Shown here: piece after piece, positions 9,074 to 18,124 of the stretch
Layout of the letters: every line of letters begins with the position of its first letter
Numbering within the stretch: position 1 is the stretch's first letter
From: Pseudomonas lini
GTDB taxonomy: Bacteria > Pseudomonadota > Gammaproteobacteria > Pseudomonadales > Pseudomonadaceae
Length of the DNA stretch: 64,000 nucleotides
Assembly (NCBI RefSeq): GCF_964063345.1
Contig: NZ_OZ061318.1
Span: 3,968,001 to 4,032,000 of the forward strand
Reading direction: 5' to 3'
Notes under the pieces: model-generated
What the model was told of the DNA's origin: nothing
What the model saw: only the letters and a program-made list of their open reading frames with translations
Database searches by the model: none
Position numbers and translations under genes: made by a program

Positions 9074-10141
9074 ATGCTGGACTGGAAGAACCGCACAGGC
9101 AGCGCGCCTGAGCGTGCCGCTGAACCGAAATCGGCCACCCGCAGTTATTTTGGCGGCCTGTTGTTCAGCCGAGCGCTGGCCACTCTGATTGTTCTTTACC
9201 TGTTGGTGGCGATTGCGCTGGGCTGGTACTGGAGCCAGGAGCCAGCGCTGTTCCCGGTTCAGCAGAATGCCCAAATGGCGGCCGAGAAAGAAGGCAAGCA
9301 GATGGTTGTCGGGTACACCACGGTGGAAACCCTCAAGACCGTTGCCGGTACTTTGCTGACCAAACCGGGTGGTTATATTTCCAACGACCGTTTCCCGCCG
9401 GGCCTGTGGATGGACAACATGCCGAGCTGGGAATATGGCGTGCTGGTCCAGGTCCGCGACCTGAGCCGTGCGCTGCGTAAAGACTTCGCCCGTTCCCAGT
9501 CGCAGTCCGCCGAAGACGCCGACCTGGCCAAGGCCGAGCCGCGTTTCAACTTCGACAACAAAAGCTGGGTGCTGCCATCCAGTGAGTCCGAGTATCAGGA
9601 AGGCATCAACTCCCTGAGTCGTTATCAGGCACGTCTGTCGGGGCCTGACCAGAAAAGTGCGCTGTTCTATGCCCGCGCCGACAACCTGAACAACTGGTTG
9701 GGTGATGTGGGAACCCGTTTGGGTTCGCTGTCGCAACGGCTGTCGGCCAGTGTTGGCCGGGTCAAGCTCAACACCGCACTGAAAACTGAAATCCCGGCTC
9801 TCGGTCAGGTGCCGCAGGTTGACGAAGAAGTCGTCGAAACCCCGTGGCTGCAGATCGATAACGTGTTCTACGAAGCCCGCGGTCAAGCCTGGGCGTTGTC
9901 CCACCTGCTGCGTGCGATCGAAGTCGATTTCGCCGATGTGCTGGCAAAGAAAAACGCCACGGTCAGCGTGCGCCAGATCATTCGTGAGCTGGAAGCCTCG
10001 CAAGAACCGGTCTGGAGTCCGATGATCCTCAACGGCAGCGGCTTCGGTGTGTTGGCCAACCACTCGCTGGTCATGGCCAATTACATCTCTCGGGCCAACG
10101 CCGCGGTGATCGATTTGCGCCAGTTGCTCAATCAGGGCTGA
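9074..10141 (+). CDS. DUF2333 family inner-membrane protein
   Basis: Function unknown. The 355-residue protein has a cytoplasmic tail of about 30 residues, one transmembrane helix (ALATLIVLYLLVAIALGWYW) and a large periplasmic domain with the conserved TKPGGYISND and MPSWEYGVLVQVRDL blocks of DUF2333. AAAGGA lies upstream of ATG 9074. It is followed after 3 nt by the Nudix gene, indicating an operon. It is divergent from gcbA across a 289-bp gap. Confidence 0.9.
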   Translation: MLDWKNRTGSAPERAAEPKSATRSYFGGLLFSRALATLIVLYLLVAIALGWYWSQEPALFPVQQNAQMAAEKEGKQMVVGYTTVETLKTVAGTLLTKPGGYISNDRFPPGLWMDNMPSWEYGVLVQVRDLSRALRKDFARSQSQSAEDADLAKAEPRFNFDNKSWVLPSSESEYQEGINSLSRYQARLSGPDQKSALFYARADNLNNWLGDVGTRLGSLSQRLSASVGRVKLNTALKTEIPALGQVPQVDEEVVETPWLQIDNVFYEARGQAWALSHLLRAIEVDFADVLAKKNATVSVRQIIRELEASQEPVWSPMILNGSGFGVLANHSLVMANYISRANAAVIDLRQLLNQG

Positions 10142-10144
10142 GTC

Positions 10145-10714
10145 ATGGTTGATAGCTCCATCGATGACATGCGTGAGGCCGCCCATCGTGCGGCCTCCGA
10201 TGCCGAACAGATCGCCTGGGTCGACGAGCAGGACAACCTGCTCGGCGCGCTGGTCCGCTCCGAGCTGCGCGAACGCGAGCTGATCGGGCGCGGCACCTAC
10301 ATCATGCTGTTCAATTCTGCCGGTGAACTGTGCGTACACCGACGTACCCTGAGCAAAGCGATATACCCCGGTTACTGGGACGTGGCGGCCGGCGGCATGG
10401 TGCTGGCCACTGAGACTTACGCCGAATCGGCGGCTCGTGAGCTGGAAGAAGAGCTGGGCGTGAGCGGTGTGGAACTGACTGCCCATGATCACTTTTTCTT
10501 CGAGGACACCGGCAATCGGCTCTGGTGTTCGGCGTTTTCGGCAGTGTGGGACGGTCCATTGATACTGCAGCCGGAAGAAGTGCTTGAAGCGCGCTTCATC
10601 CCGATCGATCAAGTCCTGCTGGAAATCACGCAGAAGCCTTATTGCCCGGACTCTCTGGCAGCCTTGCAGCGCTATCTTCGCGCCCAAGGGAATAACGTCG
10701 CAAAAGAGCTATAA
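10145..10714 (+). CDS. Nudix hydrolase, YfcD-like
   Basis: Probably hydrolyses a nucleoside diphosphate derivative; the substrate is unknown. The 189-residue protein carries a complete Nudix box, GMVLATETYAESAARELEEE followed by LGV, matching GX5EX7REUXEEXGU. The surrounding sequence (RGTYIMLFNSAGELCVHRR, YPGYWDVAAGG) resembles the YfcD/IPP-isomerase-like branch. It starts 3 nt after the DUF2333 stop and is followed by a strong terminator. Confidence 0.9.
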   Translation: MVDSSIDDMREAAHRAASDAEQIAWVDEQDNLLGALVRSELRERELIGRGTYIMLFNSAGELCVHRRTLSKAIYPGYWDVAAGGMVLATETYAESAARELEEELGVSGVELTAHDHFFFEDTGNRLWCSAFSAVWDGPLILQPEEVLEARFIPIDQVLLEITQKPYCPDSLAALQRYLRAQGNNVAKEL

Positions 10715-10719
10715 ATTGG

Positions 10720-10750
10720 CGCCGATTGGCTCTTAGCAATCGGCGTTTTT
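10720..10750 (+). terminator. Rho-independent terminator after the DUF2333-Nudix operon
   Basis: A perfect 9-bp stem cgccgattg/caatcggcg with an 8-nt loop is followed by TTTTT. It lies 6 nt after the Nudix stop codon. Confidence 0.88.
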
Positions 10751-10883
10751 GCCGTTACACTGCGCGACCTTTTCAAGCTGAACCGGCAGTGACCGGCTCA
10801 GTAGCGCTGCCCCTGCCTGAGTGGGGCTTCGCGGTCGATGGCATCTGCCACGACCAGTCTTTGTCCTCCCAAGAGGATTGCCG

Positions 10884-11255
10884 GTGGCCAAAAAAGCCGC
10901 ATCCTTCGCCGCCCTTGGTGGCCTGGTATTTTCCACCGACGCAGGTCGTCATTGCCCGGATTGCAGTCAACCGGTGGATGCCTGTATCTGCAAACAAACC
11001 GTTATCCCGGCCGGCGACGGCATCGCTCGCGTGCGTCGCGAAAGCAAGGGTCGTGGCGGCAAGACGGTGACTACCATCACCGGCGTGCCGTTGGCCGAAG
11101 ACGCGCTCAAGGATCTGGCCACCACGTTGAAAAAACGTTGCGGGACCGGCGGGGCGTTGAAAGACGGGATCATCGAAATCCAGGGCGATCATGTCGAGCT
11201 ACTCTTGGCCGAGCTGATCAAACACGGTTTCAAGGCGAAGAAGTCCGGCGGCTAG
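10884..11255 (+). CDS. SUI1/eIF1-like translation factor (YciH family)
   Basis: A 123-residue homologue of eukaryotic eIF1, thought to influence start-codon discrimination. An N-terminal segment has a CPDC...CIC cysteine cluster (HCPDCSQPVDACIC, possibly metal-binding). The SUI1 core follows (GKTVTTITGVPL, LKKRCGTGGALKDGIIEIQG). The start is GTG at 10884 preceded by AGAGGA; the longer in-frame ATG at 10821 has no conserved sequence after it. It precedes speA, as in other pseudomonads. Confidence 0.93.
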   Translation: MAKKAASFAALGGLVFSTDAGRHCPDCSQPVDACICKQTVIPAGDGIARVRRESKGRGGKTVTTITGVPLAEDALKDLATTLKKRCGTGGALKDGIIEIQGDHVELLLAELIKHGFKAKKSGG

Positions 11256-11259
11256 CAGC

Positions 11260-11337
11260 CTCTGTGAAAACCACCCGCGGCTTGATCCAGTCCCGATTTC
11301 ATTCTGGTCTGGCGTCGTCTTCATGGTTTTCACAGAG
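11260..11337. repeat. Separated 14-nt inverted repeat between sui1 and speA
   Basis: ctctgtgaaaacca (11260-11273) and its exact complement tggttttcacagag (11324-11337) enclose 50 nt. It could form a stem in the 3' untranslated region of the SUI1 transcript. There is no T-run, so it is not a classical terminator. Confidence 0.6.
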
Positions 11338-11474
11338 CCTGTTCATGACCGGTTTCTAAACTCACTGCGGTCAGCGAGGTCTACCCCCTCGTTGACGAAC
11401 CGTCATTTTCATTCTTTAGACTGCGCCGGCCTGAACCCAGGCGACGCTCTATGACTTCTTTATAGGGGACTTCG

Positions 11475-13388
11475 ATGTCCGTACGACGCACACGCAAAGA
11501 CGATGGCAGCCAATGGACAGTTGCGGACAGCCGCAGTGTTTACGGGATTCGCCATTGGGGGGCCGGGTATTTCGCGATCAATGACGCCGGTCGCGTCGAA
11601 GTTCGTCCGAACGGCCCGACCAGTTCGCCTATCGACCTCTTCGAGCAAGTCGACCAACTGCGCAAAAGCGGTTTGTCCTTGCCGTTGCTGGTGCGTTTCC
11701 CTGACATCCTGCAAGATCGCGTACGCCAGCTGACCGGTGCGTTCGACGCCAACATCGAGCGTCTGGAATACCAGAGCAAGTACACCGCGTTGTACCCGAT
11801 CAAGGTCAACCAGCAAGAAGCGGTGATCGAAAACATCATCGCTACCCAGGACGTATCGATCGGTCTGGAAGCCGGCTCCAAGCCTGAGTTGCTCGCCGTT
11901 CTGGCGTTGGCACCGAAGGGCGGCACCATCGTCTGCAACGGTTACAAGGATCGCGAGTTCATCCGTCTGGCGCTGATGGGCCAGAAGCTCGGCCACAACG
12001 TGTTCATCGTGATCGAGAAAGAATCCGAAGTCGGTCTGGTGATCGAAGAAGCGGCGGCGCTCAAGGTCAAGCCGCAGGTCGGCCTGCGCGTGCGTCTGTC
12101 GTCCCTGGCGTCGAGCAAGTGGGCAGACACCGGTGGTGAAAAATCCAAGTTCGGCCTGTCGGCGGCACAACTGCTGTCGGTGGTCGAGCGTTTCCGCGCT
12201 GCCGGCCTGGATCAGGGCATTCGCCTGCTGCACTTCCACATGGGTTCGCAGATCGCCAACCTGGCGGACTACCAGCACGGCTTCAAGGAAGCGATCCGTT
12301 ATTACGGAGAGCTGCGCAACCTTGGTCTGCCGGTGGATCACATCGACGTCGGCGGCGGTCTGGGCGTGGACTACGACGGTACGCACTCGCGTAATGCCAG
12401 TTCGATCAACTACGACATGGACGATTACGCCGGTGTCGTGGTCGGGATGCTCAAGGAGTTTTGCGACGCGCAGAGCCTGCCGCACCCGAACATCTTCTCT
12501 GAAAGCGGTCGCTCCCTGACCGCTCACCACGCCATGCTGGTGGTTCAGGTAACCGACGTCGAGAAACACAACGACGACGTGCCGAAGATCGATAGCAAGG
12601 AAGAACTGCCGGAAACCGTGCAATGGCTGGTTGACCTGCTCGGCCCGACCGACATCGAAATGGTCACCGAGACTTACTGGCGCGCCACGCACTACATGAG
12701 CGACGTGGCCACTCAATATGCCGATGGCAAGCTGACCCTGGCGCAAAAAGCCCTGGCCGAGCAATGCTACTTCGCCGTTTGCCGCCGCCTGCACAACTCG
12801 TTGAAGGCCCGTCAGCGCTCCCACCGTCAGGTGCTCGACGAACTCAACGACAAGCTGGCCGACAAGTACATCTGCAACTTCTCGGTATTCCAGAGCCTGC
12901 CGGACACCTGGGCCATCGGCCAGGTCCTGCCGATCCTGCCGCTGCACCGTCTCGACGAAGAGCCGCTGCGCCGTGCGGTGCTGCAAGACCTGACCTGCGA
13001 CTCCGACGGCAAGATCAAGCAGTACGTCGACGAGCAGAGCATCGAGACCAGCTTGCCGGTACACGGTCTGAACGAAGGTGAAGATTATCTGCTGGGGATT
13101 TTCCTGGTGGGTGCCTACCAGGAAATTCTCGGCGACATGCACAACCTGTTCGGTGACACCGACTCGGTGAACATCTACCAGAACGCCGACGGCAGCGTGT
13201 ACCACGCCGGTATCGAAACTCACGACACCATCGAAGACATGCTGCGTTACGTGCACTTGTCGCCGGAAGAACTGATGACCCACTACCGCGACAAGTGCGC
13301 CAGTGCCCGCATCAGCGCCGCCGAGCGCACCCAGTTCCTCGACGCCTTGCGCCTGGGCCTGACCCGTTCGTCTTACCTGTCTTCTTGA
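11475..13388 (+). CDS. speA: Biosynthetic arginine decarboxylase
   Basis: PLP-dependent conversion of arginine to agmatine, the first step of putrescine synthesis by the agmatine route. Length is 637 residues, as in the family. The fold-III decarboxylase barrel carries the PLP lysine in YPIKVNQQ, and the glycine-rich phosphate-binding motif is [14 protein letters not shown]. The C-terminal beta domain contains the conserved [18 protein letters not shown]. Start ATG 11475 follows tataggggacttcg. It stands alone, with its own upstream region. Confidence 0.97.
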   Translation: MSVRRTRKDDGSQWTVADSRSVYGIRHWGAGYFAINDAGRVEVRPNGPTSSPIDLFEQVDQLRKSGLSLPLLVRFPDILQDRVRQLTGAFDANIERLEYQSKYTALYPIKVNQQEAVIENIIATQDVSIGLEAGSKPELLAVLALAPKGGTIVCNGYKDREFIRLALMGQKLGHNVFIVIEKESEVGLVIEEAAALKVKPQVGLRVRLSSLASSKWADTGGEKSKFGLSAAQLLSVVERFRAAGLDQGIRLLHFHMGSQIANLADYQHGFKEAIRYYGELRNLGLPVDHIDVGGGLGVDYDGTHSRNASSINYDMDDYAGVVVGMLKEFCDAQSLPHPNIFSESGRSLTAHHAMLVVQVTDVEKHNDDVPKIDSKEELPETVQWLVDLLGPTDIEMVTETYWRATHYMSDVATQYADGKLTLAQKALAEQCYFAVCRRLHNSLKARQRSHRQVLDELNDKLADKYICNFSVFQSLPDTWAIGQVLPILPLHRLDEEPLRRAVLQDLTCDSDGKIKQYVDEQSIETSLPVHGLNEGEDYLLGIFLVGAYQEILGDMHNLFGDTDSVNIYQNADGSVYHAGIETHDTIEDMLRYVHLSPEELMTHYRDKCASARISAAERTQFLDALRLGLTRSSYLSS

Positions 13389-13621
13389 GGTAAGGCACCG
13401 TTCTCATCGGGTTGTCTGAAAATTCTCCATACGTTGGGGAAATTTCAGATGGCCTGGTGCGACACTTCTCTATTTTTAAGCGAAATGACCCACAGACCAG
13501 GCTATCCAAGCGATGTGGTCTTCTTTTCACGTAGGTCATTTCCTAAGTTGTACTTCGGCACTCTACTCGGCCATGTCTCTCGGCGAGAATCCCCGGCCGC
13601 CCCTCCTGTAGAGAATCGCCG

Positions 13622-14944
13622 ATGTTCGATCCAGTCAACGAGCCGTCATTTCGTCTGGATATAGCGGGTCTTCCCGACCCCTTTGAGGTCTTGGCCTTTA
13701 CCGGTAGTGAAGCCATCAGCGAGCCTTTTGTGTTCGACGTGGATCTGCTGAACGCTGACCCAGCGCTGGACCTTGCGAGCCTGCTGTATCGCTCGGCCTT
13801 TTTGCACTTCGGGCCCCAAGGGCAAGGTATTCACGGGCAGTTACTTGGCCTCATGCAGCTCGGCCATGGCGGTGAACCAAGGCTATGTCGTGTGCATCTG
13901 CGGCCCAGGCTGGCGTGTCTGGCCCAGCGTTTCAATCAGCGAATTTTCACCCAGCGCTCGGTGCCGCAGATTCTCGCTCAAGTACTCAAGGAGCACGGCA
14001 TTGCCGGCAAGGATTGCCGCTTTGACCTGAGCGGCAATTACCCGTCCCGTGATTTCTGCACGCAGTACCGGGAATCGGACCTGCAATTTCTCCAGCGTCT
14101 GTGCGCACAGGAACGGCTTCACTACTACTTCGAACACTGCGCCCTCGGACACTGCCTGGTTTTCGGCGATGGCCTGGGGCAGTTCAGCCGTGGCGAAGAG
14201 AGCGTCTTCGAGGGTGAGAGCGAACGACCTGGTGTGCACCAGTTCAAGCTTCACGGCTGCGGACAGATCGCCGAAGGCCAGACCAATCTGGCAACCCTGC
14301 GCAGCGGCCAACTGATGCCGCTGTCCGGCCATCCGTGTGTGGACTGGAATCGTCTCTGGCTACTGACCCATGTCGAGCATCAGGGTGGGCAGGAACCGGA
14401 ACTTCCTTATAGCAACCAAGTGCGCGCCGTTGTGCAGGAAATGCCTTTGGTGGCACCTCATGCGATCGTCAAACCCAGGATGCATAGTCTGCAGCGGGCG
14501 TGGGTGGTCGAGGTCGATGAGTCTCAACCGGATCTGGCCAGACCGGTTGCCGTGCAGTTTGACTGGCTTTACCAAGGGGAGGGCGCAGCGCCCAGTCACT
14601 GCTGGTTGCCATTGGCTCCCGAGCTGGAAGGCGCGGGCACCCTGCCGTTGAGTGAAGGGGCGCAGGTGTTGGTGAGCTTTATCGAAGGCGATCCGGATCA
14701 ACCCTTGATCAGCGGATTTCTTCCAGGCGCAGCCTCCAGCGCAGAGCCAGTCATACCCGGCCTGCAACCCTCCTTGACGACCGATGTCAGCCCGGTGCTC
14801 GACGGCATGCAGGGCTTGCTGCAATCCAGCGAACCCTTGGTGCTCCTGTGCCTGCTGCCCGGCGGCGGCAGTTTCAGTCATTGCGTGCAGTCTTTTTGTA
14901 CCTGCCGGGCGGCGCTGCAGCCTGGCCAGAGCGGTGCGGCATGA
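13622..14944 (+). CDS. vgrG: Short type VI secretion VgrG-like spike protein
   Basis: VgrG trimers tip the T6SS needle. The 440-residue protein has the gp27-like region (about 1-300, including YRESDLQFLQRLCAQERLHYYFEH) and a gp5-like OB-fold (about 310-395, VLVSFIEGDPDQPLISGFL). It then ends with a 60-residue Cys-containing tail (LPGGGSFSHCVQSFCTC). Standard VgrGs of 600 or more residues continue into a long beta-helix spike that is absent here. No frameshift is obvious, because the frame stays coherent to the ATGA overlap with the next gene. No T6SS structural genes or effector are nearby. Confidence 0.85.
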   Translation: MFDPVNEPSFRLDIAGLPDPFEVLAFTGSEAISEPFVFDVDLLNADPALDLASLLYRSAFLHFGPQGQGIHGQLLGLMQLGHGGEPRLCRVHLRPRLACLAQRFNQRIFTQRSVPQILAQVLKEHGIAGKDCRFDLSGNYPSRDFCTQYRESDLQFLQRLCAQERLHYYFEHCALGHCLVFGDGLGQFSRGEESVFEGESERPGVHQFKLHGCGQIAEGQTNLATLRSGQLMPLSGHPCVDWNRLWLLTHVEHQGGQEPELPYSNQVRAVVQEMPLVAPHAIVKPRMHSLQRAWVVEVDESQPDLARPVAVQFDWLYQGEGAAPSHCWLPLAPELEGAGTLPLSEGAQVLVSFIEGDPDQPLISGFLPGAASSAEPVIPGLQPSLTTDVSPVLDGMQGLLQSSEPLVLLCLLPGGGSFSHCVQSFCTCRAALQPGQSGAA

Positions 14945-15738
14945 TCGCCGCTCAAGCGGTCGACCTGACCCCGCAATGGCTGTTGCTCGACGTGCCGGGC
15001 GCGCCTCAGGCCAGTGCGAATTTTCGGCAACAGTTTGCTCATGCCCGATGGTTCCGGCTGTTCGAAGGCACCGAGTTCCACTCGTTGCGTGAGCACGGGC
15101 CGGTGTTGGTCGACCTTCGCGAATGCCCGGCACTGGCCGAGCTGTGCCAAAGTGCGCCACATACCTGGAGCGGGTTGCTGCTGGTCAGTGAAACATCGCC
15201 ATCGCAGCTGCTGGAGCATTTGCGACGTATGCTCGCGGTCACCTTGGGTCTGCATCACCGGGCCTTGTTGAGTTACTACAATCCACACACGGCAAGTTAT
15301 TTTTTCGATGCCTGCGATGCGCAGGAGCTGAGTCGCTGGTTAGGTCCTATCGATCAGTTGCGCTGGTTCGGTGGCACCTGGGCCGACCGGGCCATAGGCT
15401 GTCAGGGCTGGCAGCAGTTGTTCAATCCGCGGCTTGCGGTCCGGCCGCTGGCTATCGAAGAAAACCTCAGCCTGCGTCAGCGAGACACCTTGCAAACCTG
15501 CCTGCTGGAACAACACGTCTGGCGCTGGAGCCGATCCACCGGCACCGACTACAACAGCTTGTGGACTTACCTGCAGGAAGGGCTGACGCTGGGTTTCAGC
15601 GAACGTCCGGTGCTCGATGGCTGGTTATGGCTGCGCTTGCAGCACCCCGACGCAGTGCCTGGGCAGTCGTTGCCGGGATTCACCCAGCAGGAGTGTCTCG
15701 AGAGCCTGCGCAACCTGTGGCAGAAGGATCAACCCTGA
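14941..15738 (+). CDS. DUF4123 domain T6SS effector adaptor/chaperone
   Basis: DUF4123 (Tap/TEC) proteins load cognate effectors onto VgrG. The 265-residue product matches the family pattern: WLLLD near the start, WFRLFEGTE, GPVLVDL, then FRYYNPHTASYFFDA-like wording (LLSYYNPHTASYFF) and LGPIDQLRWFGG. The start at 14941 overlaps the vgrG stop as ATGA. The in-frame open region upstream to 14848 is inside vgrG. An effector gene normally follows directly, but here only 24 nt separate it from a convergent MATE gene. Confidence 0.85.
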   Translation: MIAAQAVDLTPQWLLLDVPGAPQASANFRQQFAHARWFRLFEGTEFHSLREHGPVLVDLRECPALAELCQSAPHTWSGLLLVSETSPSQLLEHLRRMLAVTLGLHHRALLSYYNPHTASYFFDACDAQELSRWLGPIDQLRWFGGTWADRAIGCQGWQQLFNPRLAVRPLAIEENLSLRQRDTLQTCLLEQHVWRWSRSTGTDYNSLWTYLQEGLTLGFSERPVLDGWLWLRLQHPDAVPGQSLPGFTQQECLESLRNLWQKDQP

Positions 15739-15762
15739 ACGCGCTGACAATCCTGACCCTCG

Positions 15763-17103
15763 TCATCCGTTGAGCCAGCTGTCGTGCTTGTGCAAGTACC
15801 AGGCGAACGCGCCAAGGGTCAGGCTGCGCAGCAACATGAACAACAGGAAAGTTATCCACAGTCCATGGTTGCCCAAGCCTTGCAGCGCCCAGGCGAAGGG
15901 CAGCAGCAGGATCACCGTCAACAGCATGCCGTTGCGCATTTCCCGGGCGCGGGTGGCGCCGATGAACAGGCCGTCGAGCAGGTAACTCCAGACAGCAATC
16001 AGTGGCAGCACCGCGAGGTAAGGCAGGTAAAGGAAGGCGGTGTCGCGCACGCTCTGAATGTTGGTTTGCATCTCGATGAACAGGTGCCCCGCCAACAGAA
16101 ACAGCAAGGCAAACCCGACACTCGCCAGCAACGACCAACCGCACGCCACCACCAATGAGCGGCGCAAGGCCTCGCGGTCGCGAGCACCGATGGCGTGTCC
16201 GCACAGTGCTTCGACTGCGTGGGCCAAACCGTCCAGCGCGTGGGCGGTCAGCAGCAGACCGTTAAGCAGCAACGCATTGGCGGCGACCGTGGCATCGCCC
16301 AGCCGCGCGCCCTGCACGGTGATCAGGAAAAACACCGACTGCAACGCCAGGCTGCGGATGAAGATGTCGCGATTGACCGCCAGTAATGGGCGCCAACTCT
16401 GCCACAACGCCAGCGCGGCCCAGGCGATATGGCCGGGGTAGGCGCGCAGGGCCTTGCGGGTCATGAACAGGCCGATCAGCGCGCCGGTCCACTCGGCGAT
16501 CACCGAGGCCCGGGCCGCGCCGACCACGCCCCACTCCAGGCCGAGCACGAACCACAGGTTCAGCGCGATATTGACCAGATTGGTGCTCAGCAGAATCGCC
16601 AGCGGGGCCCGAGCGTTCTGGGTGCCGAGGAACCAGCCCACCAGCGCGTAACTGGCCAGCGCCGCCGGCAAGCCGAACAACCGTGTGTGGAAGAACTCGC
16701 GGGTGAGGTGATCCAGCTCCGCCGACGGTTGCATGAAGTGCAATGCGACTCCGCTCAACGGCATGCCCAGCGTCCCTAAAAGAATGGCCAGGCCCATGGC
16801 CAACAACAGACCCTGAAGCAAAATCTGCCGCAACGCTGCGCCATCCCCACGCCCGGCAGCCTGGGCGGCGAACCCGGTGGAGCCCATGCGCAGAAAGCCC
16901 ATGGCCCAGGCAAGAAAGGTATACAGACTGGCGCCCACCGCGACAGCGCCGAGTTGATGAGCATGGGGCAAGTGGCCGATGACGGTACTGTCGACCAGCG
17001 CCACCAGCGGTACGGAAATGTTCGAGAGAATCATCGGGGCGGCAAGCGACCAGACTCGACGATGGGTCGGACGGTCGCGCCAGTCGGCAATCAGGTTGGA
17101 CAT
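15763..17103 (-). CDS. MATE-family efflux transporter (DinF/NorM type)
   Basis: Probable Na+ or H+ coupled multidrug exporter of the inner membrane. The 446 residues form about 12 hydrophobic helices. The N-terminus (RRVWSLAAPMILSNISVPLVAL, then DSTVIGHL) is the MATE signature, nearest to the DinF branch. It stands alone, convergent with the DUF4123 gene. The substrate cannot be predicted. Confidence 0.92.
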   Translation of the reverse strand: MSNLIADWRDRPTHRRVWSLAAPMILSNISVPLVALVDSTVIGHLPHAHQLGAVAVGASLYTFLAWAMGFLRMGSTGFAAQAAGRGDGAALRQILLQGLLLAMGLAILLGTLGMPLSGVALHFMQPSAELDHLTREFFHTRLFGLPAALASYALVGWFLGTQNARAPLAILLSTNLVNIALNLWFVLGLEWGVVGAARASVIAEWTGALIGLFMTRKALRAYPGHIAWAALALWQSWRPLLAVNRDIFIRSLALQSVFFLITVQGARLGDATVAANALLLNGLLLTAHALDGLAHAVEALCGHAIGARDREALRRSLVVACGWSLLASVGFALLFLLAGHLFIEMQTNIQSVRDTAFLYLPYLAVLPLIAVWSYLLDGLFIGATRAREMRNGMLLTVILLLPFAWALQGLGNHGLWITFLLFMLLRSLTLGAFAWYLHKHDSWLNG

Positions 17104-17151
17104 GCAGGCTCCTTGGGGGCGCCTGCATTGTAGCGGCAGATTGTTTTACAT

Positions 17152-17237
17152 GATCGTTCCCATGCTCTGCGTGGGAATGACTCCTGTGACGCTCTGCGTC
17201 CCGGGCTGCATTCCCACGCAGAGCGTGGGAACGATCA
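17152..17237. repeat. Long imperfect palindrome, gatcgttccca...tgggaacgatc element
   Basis: Arms gatcgttcccatgctctgcg and its near complement enclose gacgctctgcgtcccgggctgc. The same element occurs at 36177-36284. It is a dispersed Pseudomonas intergenic repeat distinct from the REP class. Confidence 0.85.
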
Positions 17238-17256
17238 GTCTAATGTGGGGACAGCC

Positions 17257-17550
17257 TTAATGAACAATCCAGCTCAGCAACCACAATCCCAGCAACAACC
17301 AGATAATCCCCATGATGATCGATGCGTTCATGAAGGCGCGGATCGCTGCCCACAGCAGCATCAGCCCGATGATCAGCGTGATGATGCTGACGATCGAAGT
17401 GTCCATGCCCAGCGCCTGGGCCAACCCTTCGACAAAATTGCTGCCGGCGTTGCTCAACAGGTTGAACAGGCCAGTAAGGGCATCGATGATGAACCGGATG
17501 GCCGAACCGATTACCTGGCCGAGCCATTCGAAAAAGCTTTCTACCTGCAT
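17257..17550 (-). CDS. Small hydrophobic membrane protein of unknown function
   Basis: 97 residues from ATG 17550 (AGGA upstream); the frame open to 17634 has no good start. An amphipathic N-terminal segment (VESFFEWLGQVIGSAIRFII) is followed by two transmembrane helices (about 50-95, TSIVSIITLIIGLMLLW and IIMGIIWLLLGLWLLSWIV). I recognise no family. It is isolated between repeats. Confidence 0.72.
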   Translation of the reverse strand: MQVESFFEWLGQVIGSAIRFIIDALTGLFNLLSNAGSNFVEGLAQALGMDTSIVSIITLIIGLMLLWAAIRAFMNASIIMGIIWLLLGLWLLSWIVH

Positions 17551-17652
17551 GTGTACGTCCTGGTGGAGTGGTGGCGTGGTTGCCGGATCCGAGCGTTGGG
17601 CTATGGATCGTGCTGCCGAGTTCCCCACAAGCATAGAGGGTTGCGCTATCCC

Positions 17653-17739
17653 TGTGGGAGCGAGCCTGCTCGCGATGGTCTGTCAGTCAACATCTACGTT
17701 GAATATCAGTGTGCATTCGCGAGCAGGCTCGCTCCCACA
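17653..17739. repeat. Inverted pair of REPs (cgagcctgctcgcg subtype)
   Basis: tgtgggagcgagcctgctcg and its complement flank a 30-nt spacer. It lies between the small membrane protein and the MazG-like gene. Confidence 0.88.
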
Positions 17740-17821
17740 AAAAATCGCTCCTGTTGCTCAACCGTTGCCACTTGCCTTCACCCGCCATCCCCCTGAAGCT
17801 ATACGCCTTCAGGAGAGCCCG

Positions 17822-18124
17822 ATGAACCTTGTTGAACTGACCGAACGCCTGCACGCCATTCGCGACCGTAATGACTGGAGGCAATTTCACAGCCCGAAAA
17901 ACCTGGCCATGGCCGCGAGCGTGGAAATGTCCGAACTGGTGGAGATTTTCCAGTGGCTGACCGAAGACCAGTCGCGCCAGTTGCCGGCGGACAAGCTCGC
18001 TCATGTCGGGCAGGAAGTCGGCGACATCGTGCTGTATCTACTACTGCTATGCAGCGAGTTGGGGTTGGACATGAATGAAGTGGTGCGCAGCAAACTCGCG
18101 GACAGCGAACGGCGGTTCAGCTGA
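17822..18124 (+). CDS. MazG-like nucleotide pyrophosphohydrolase
   Basis: A single-domain, 100-residue member of the all-alpha NTP pyrophosphatase superfamily, which removes pyrophosphate from (non-canonical) NTPs. The metal-binding pattern is visible as EMSELVEIFQW and EVGDIVLYLL (ExxE...ExxD). The start ATG 17822 follows aggagagccc; the frame is open further upstream through a REP, which is spurious. The stop overlaps the cmoM start (TGATG), so the two genes are translationally coupled. Confidence 0.88.
   Translation: MNLVELTERLHAIRDRNDWRQFHSPKNLAMAASVEMSELVEIFQWLTEDQSRQLPADKLAHVGQEVGDIVLYLLLLCSELGLDMNEVVRSKLADSERRFS

Noticed and set aside
9050..10687. Long minus-strand frame (545 codons) opposite the DUF2333 and Nudix genes
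   Set aside because: Antisense shadow of two clear genes; composition is Gln/Arg/His-rich with no recognisable domain.
11460..13283. 607-codon minus-strand frame opposite speA
   Set aside because: Shadow of speA caused by high third-position GC; no ribosome site or family pattern.
14700..14944. Possible frameshift truncating vgrG
   Set aside because: The other two frames give Cys/Arg-rich noise, and the existing frame runs coherently to a coupled ATGA stop, so a natural short VgrG is preferred.
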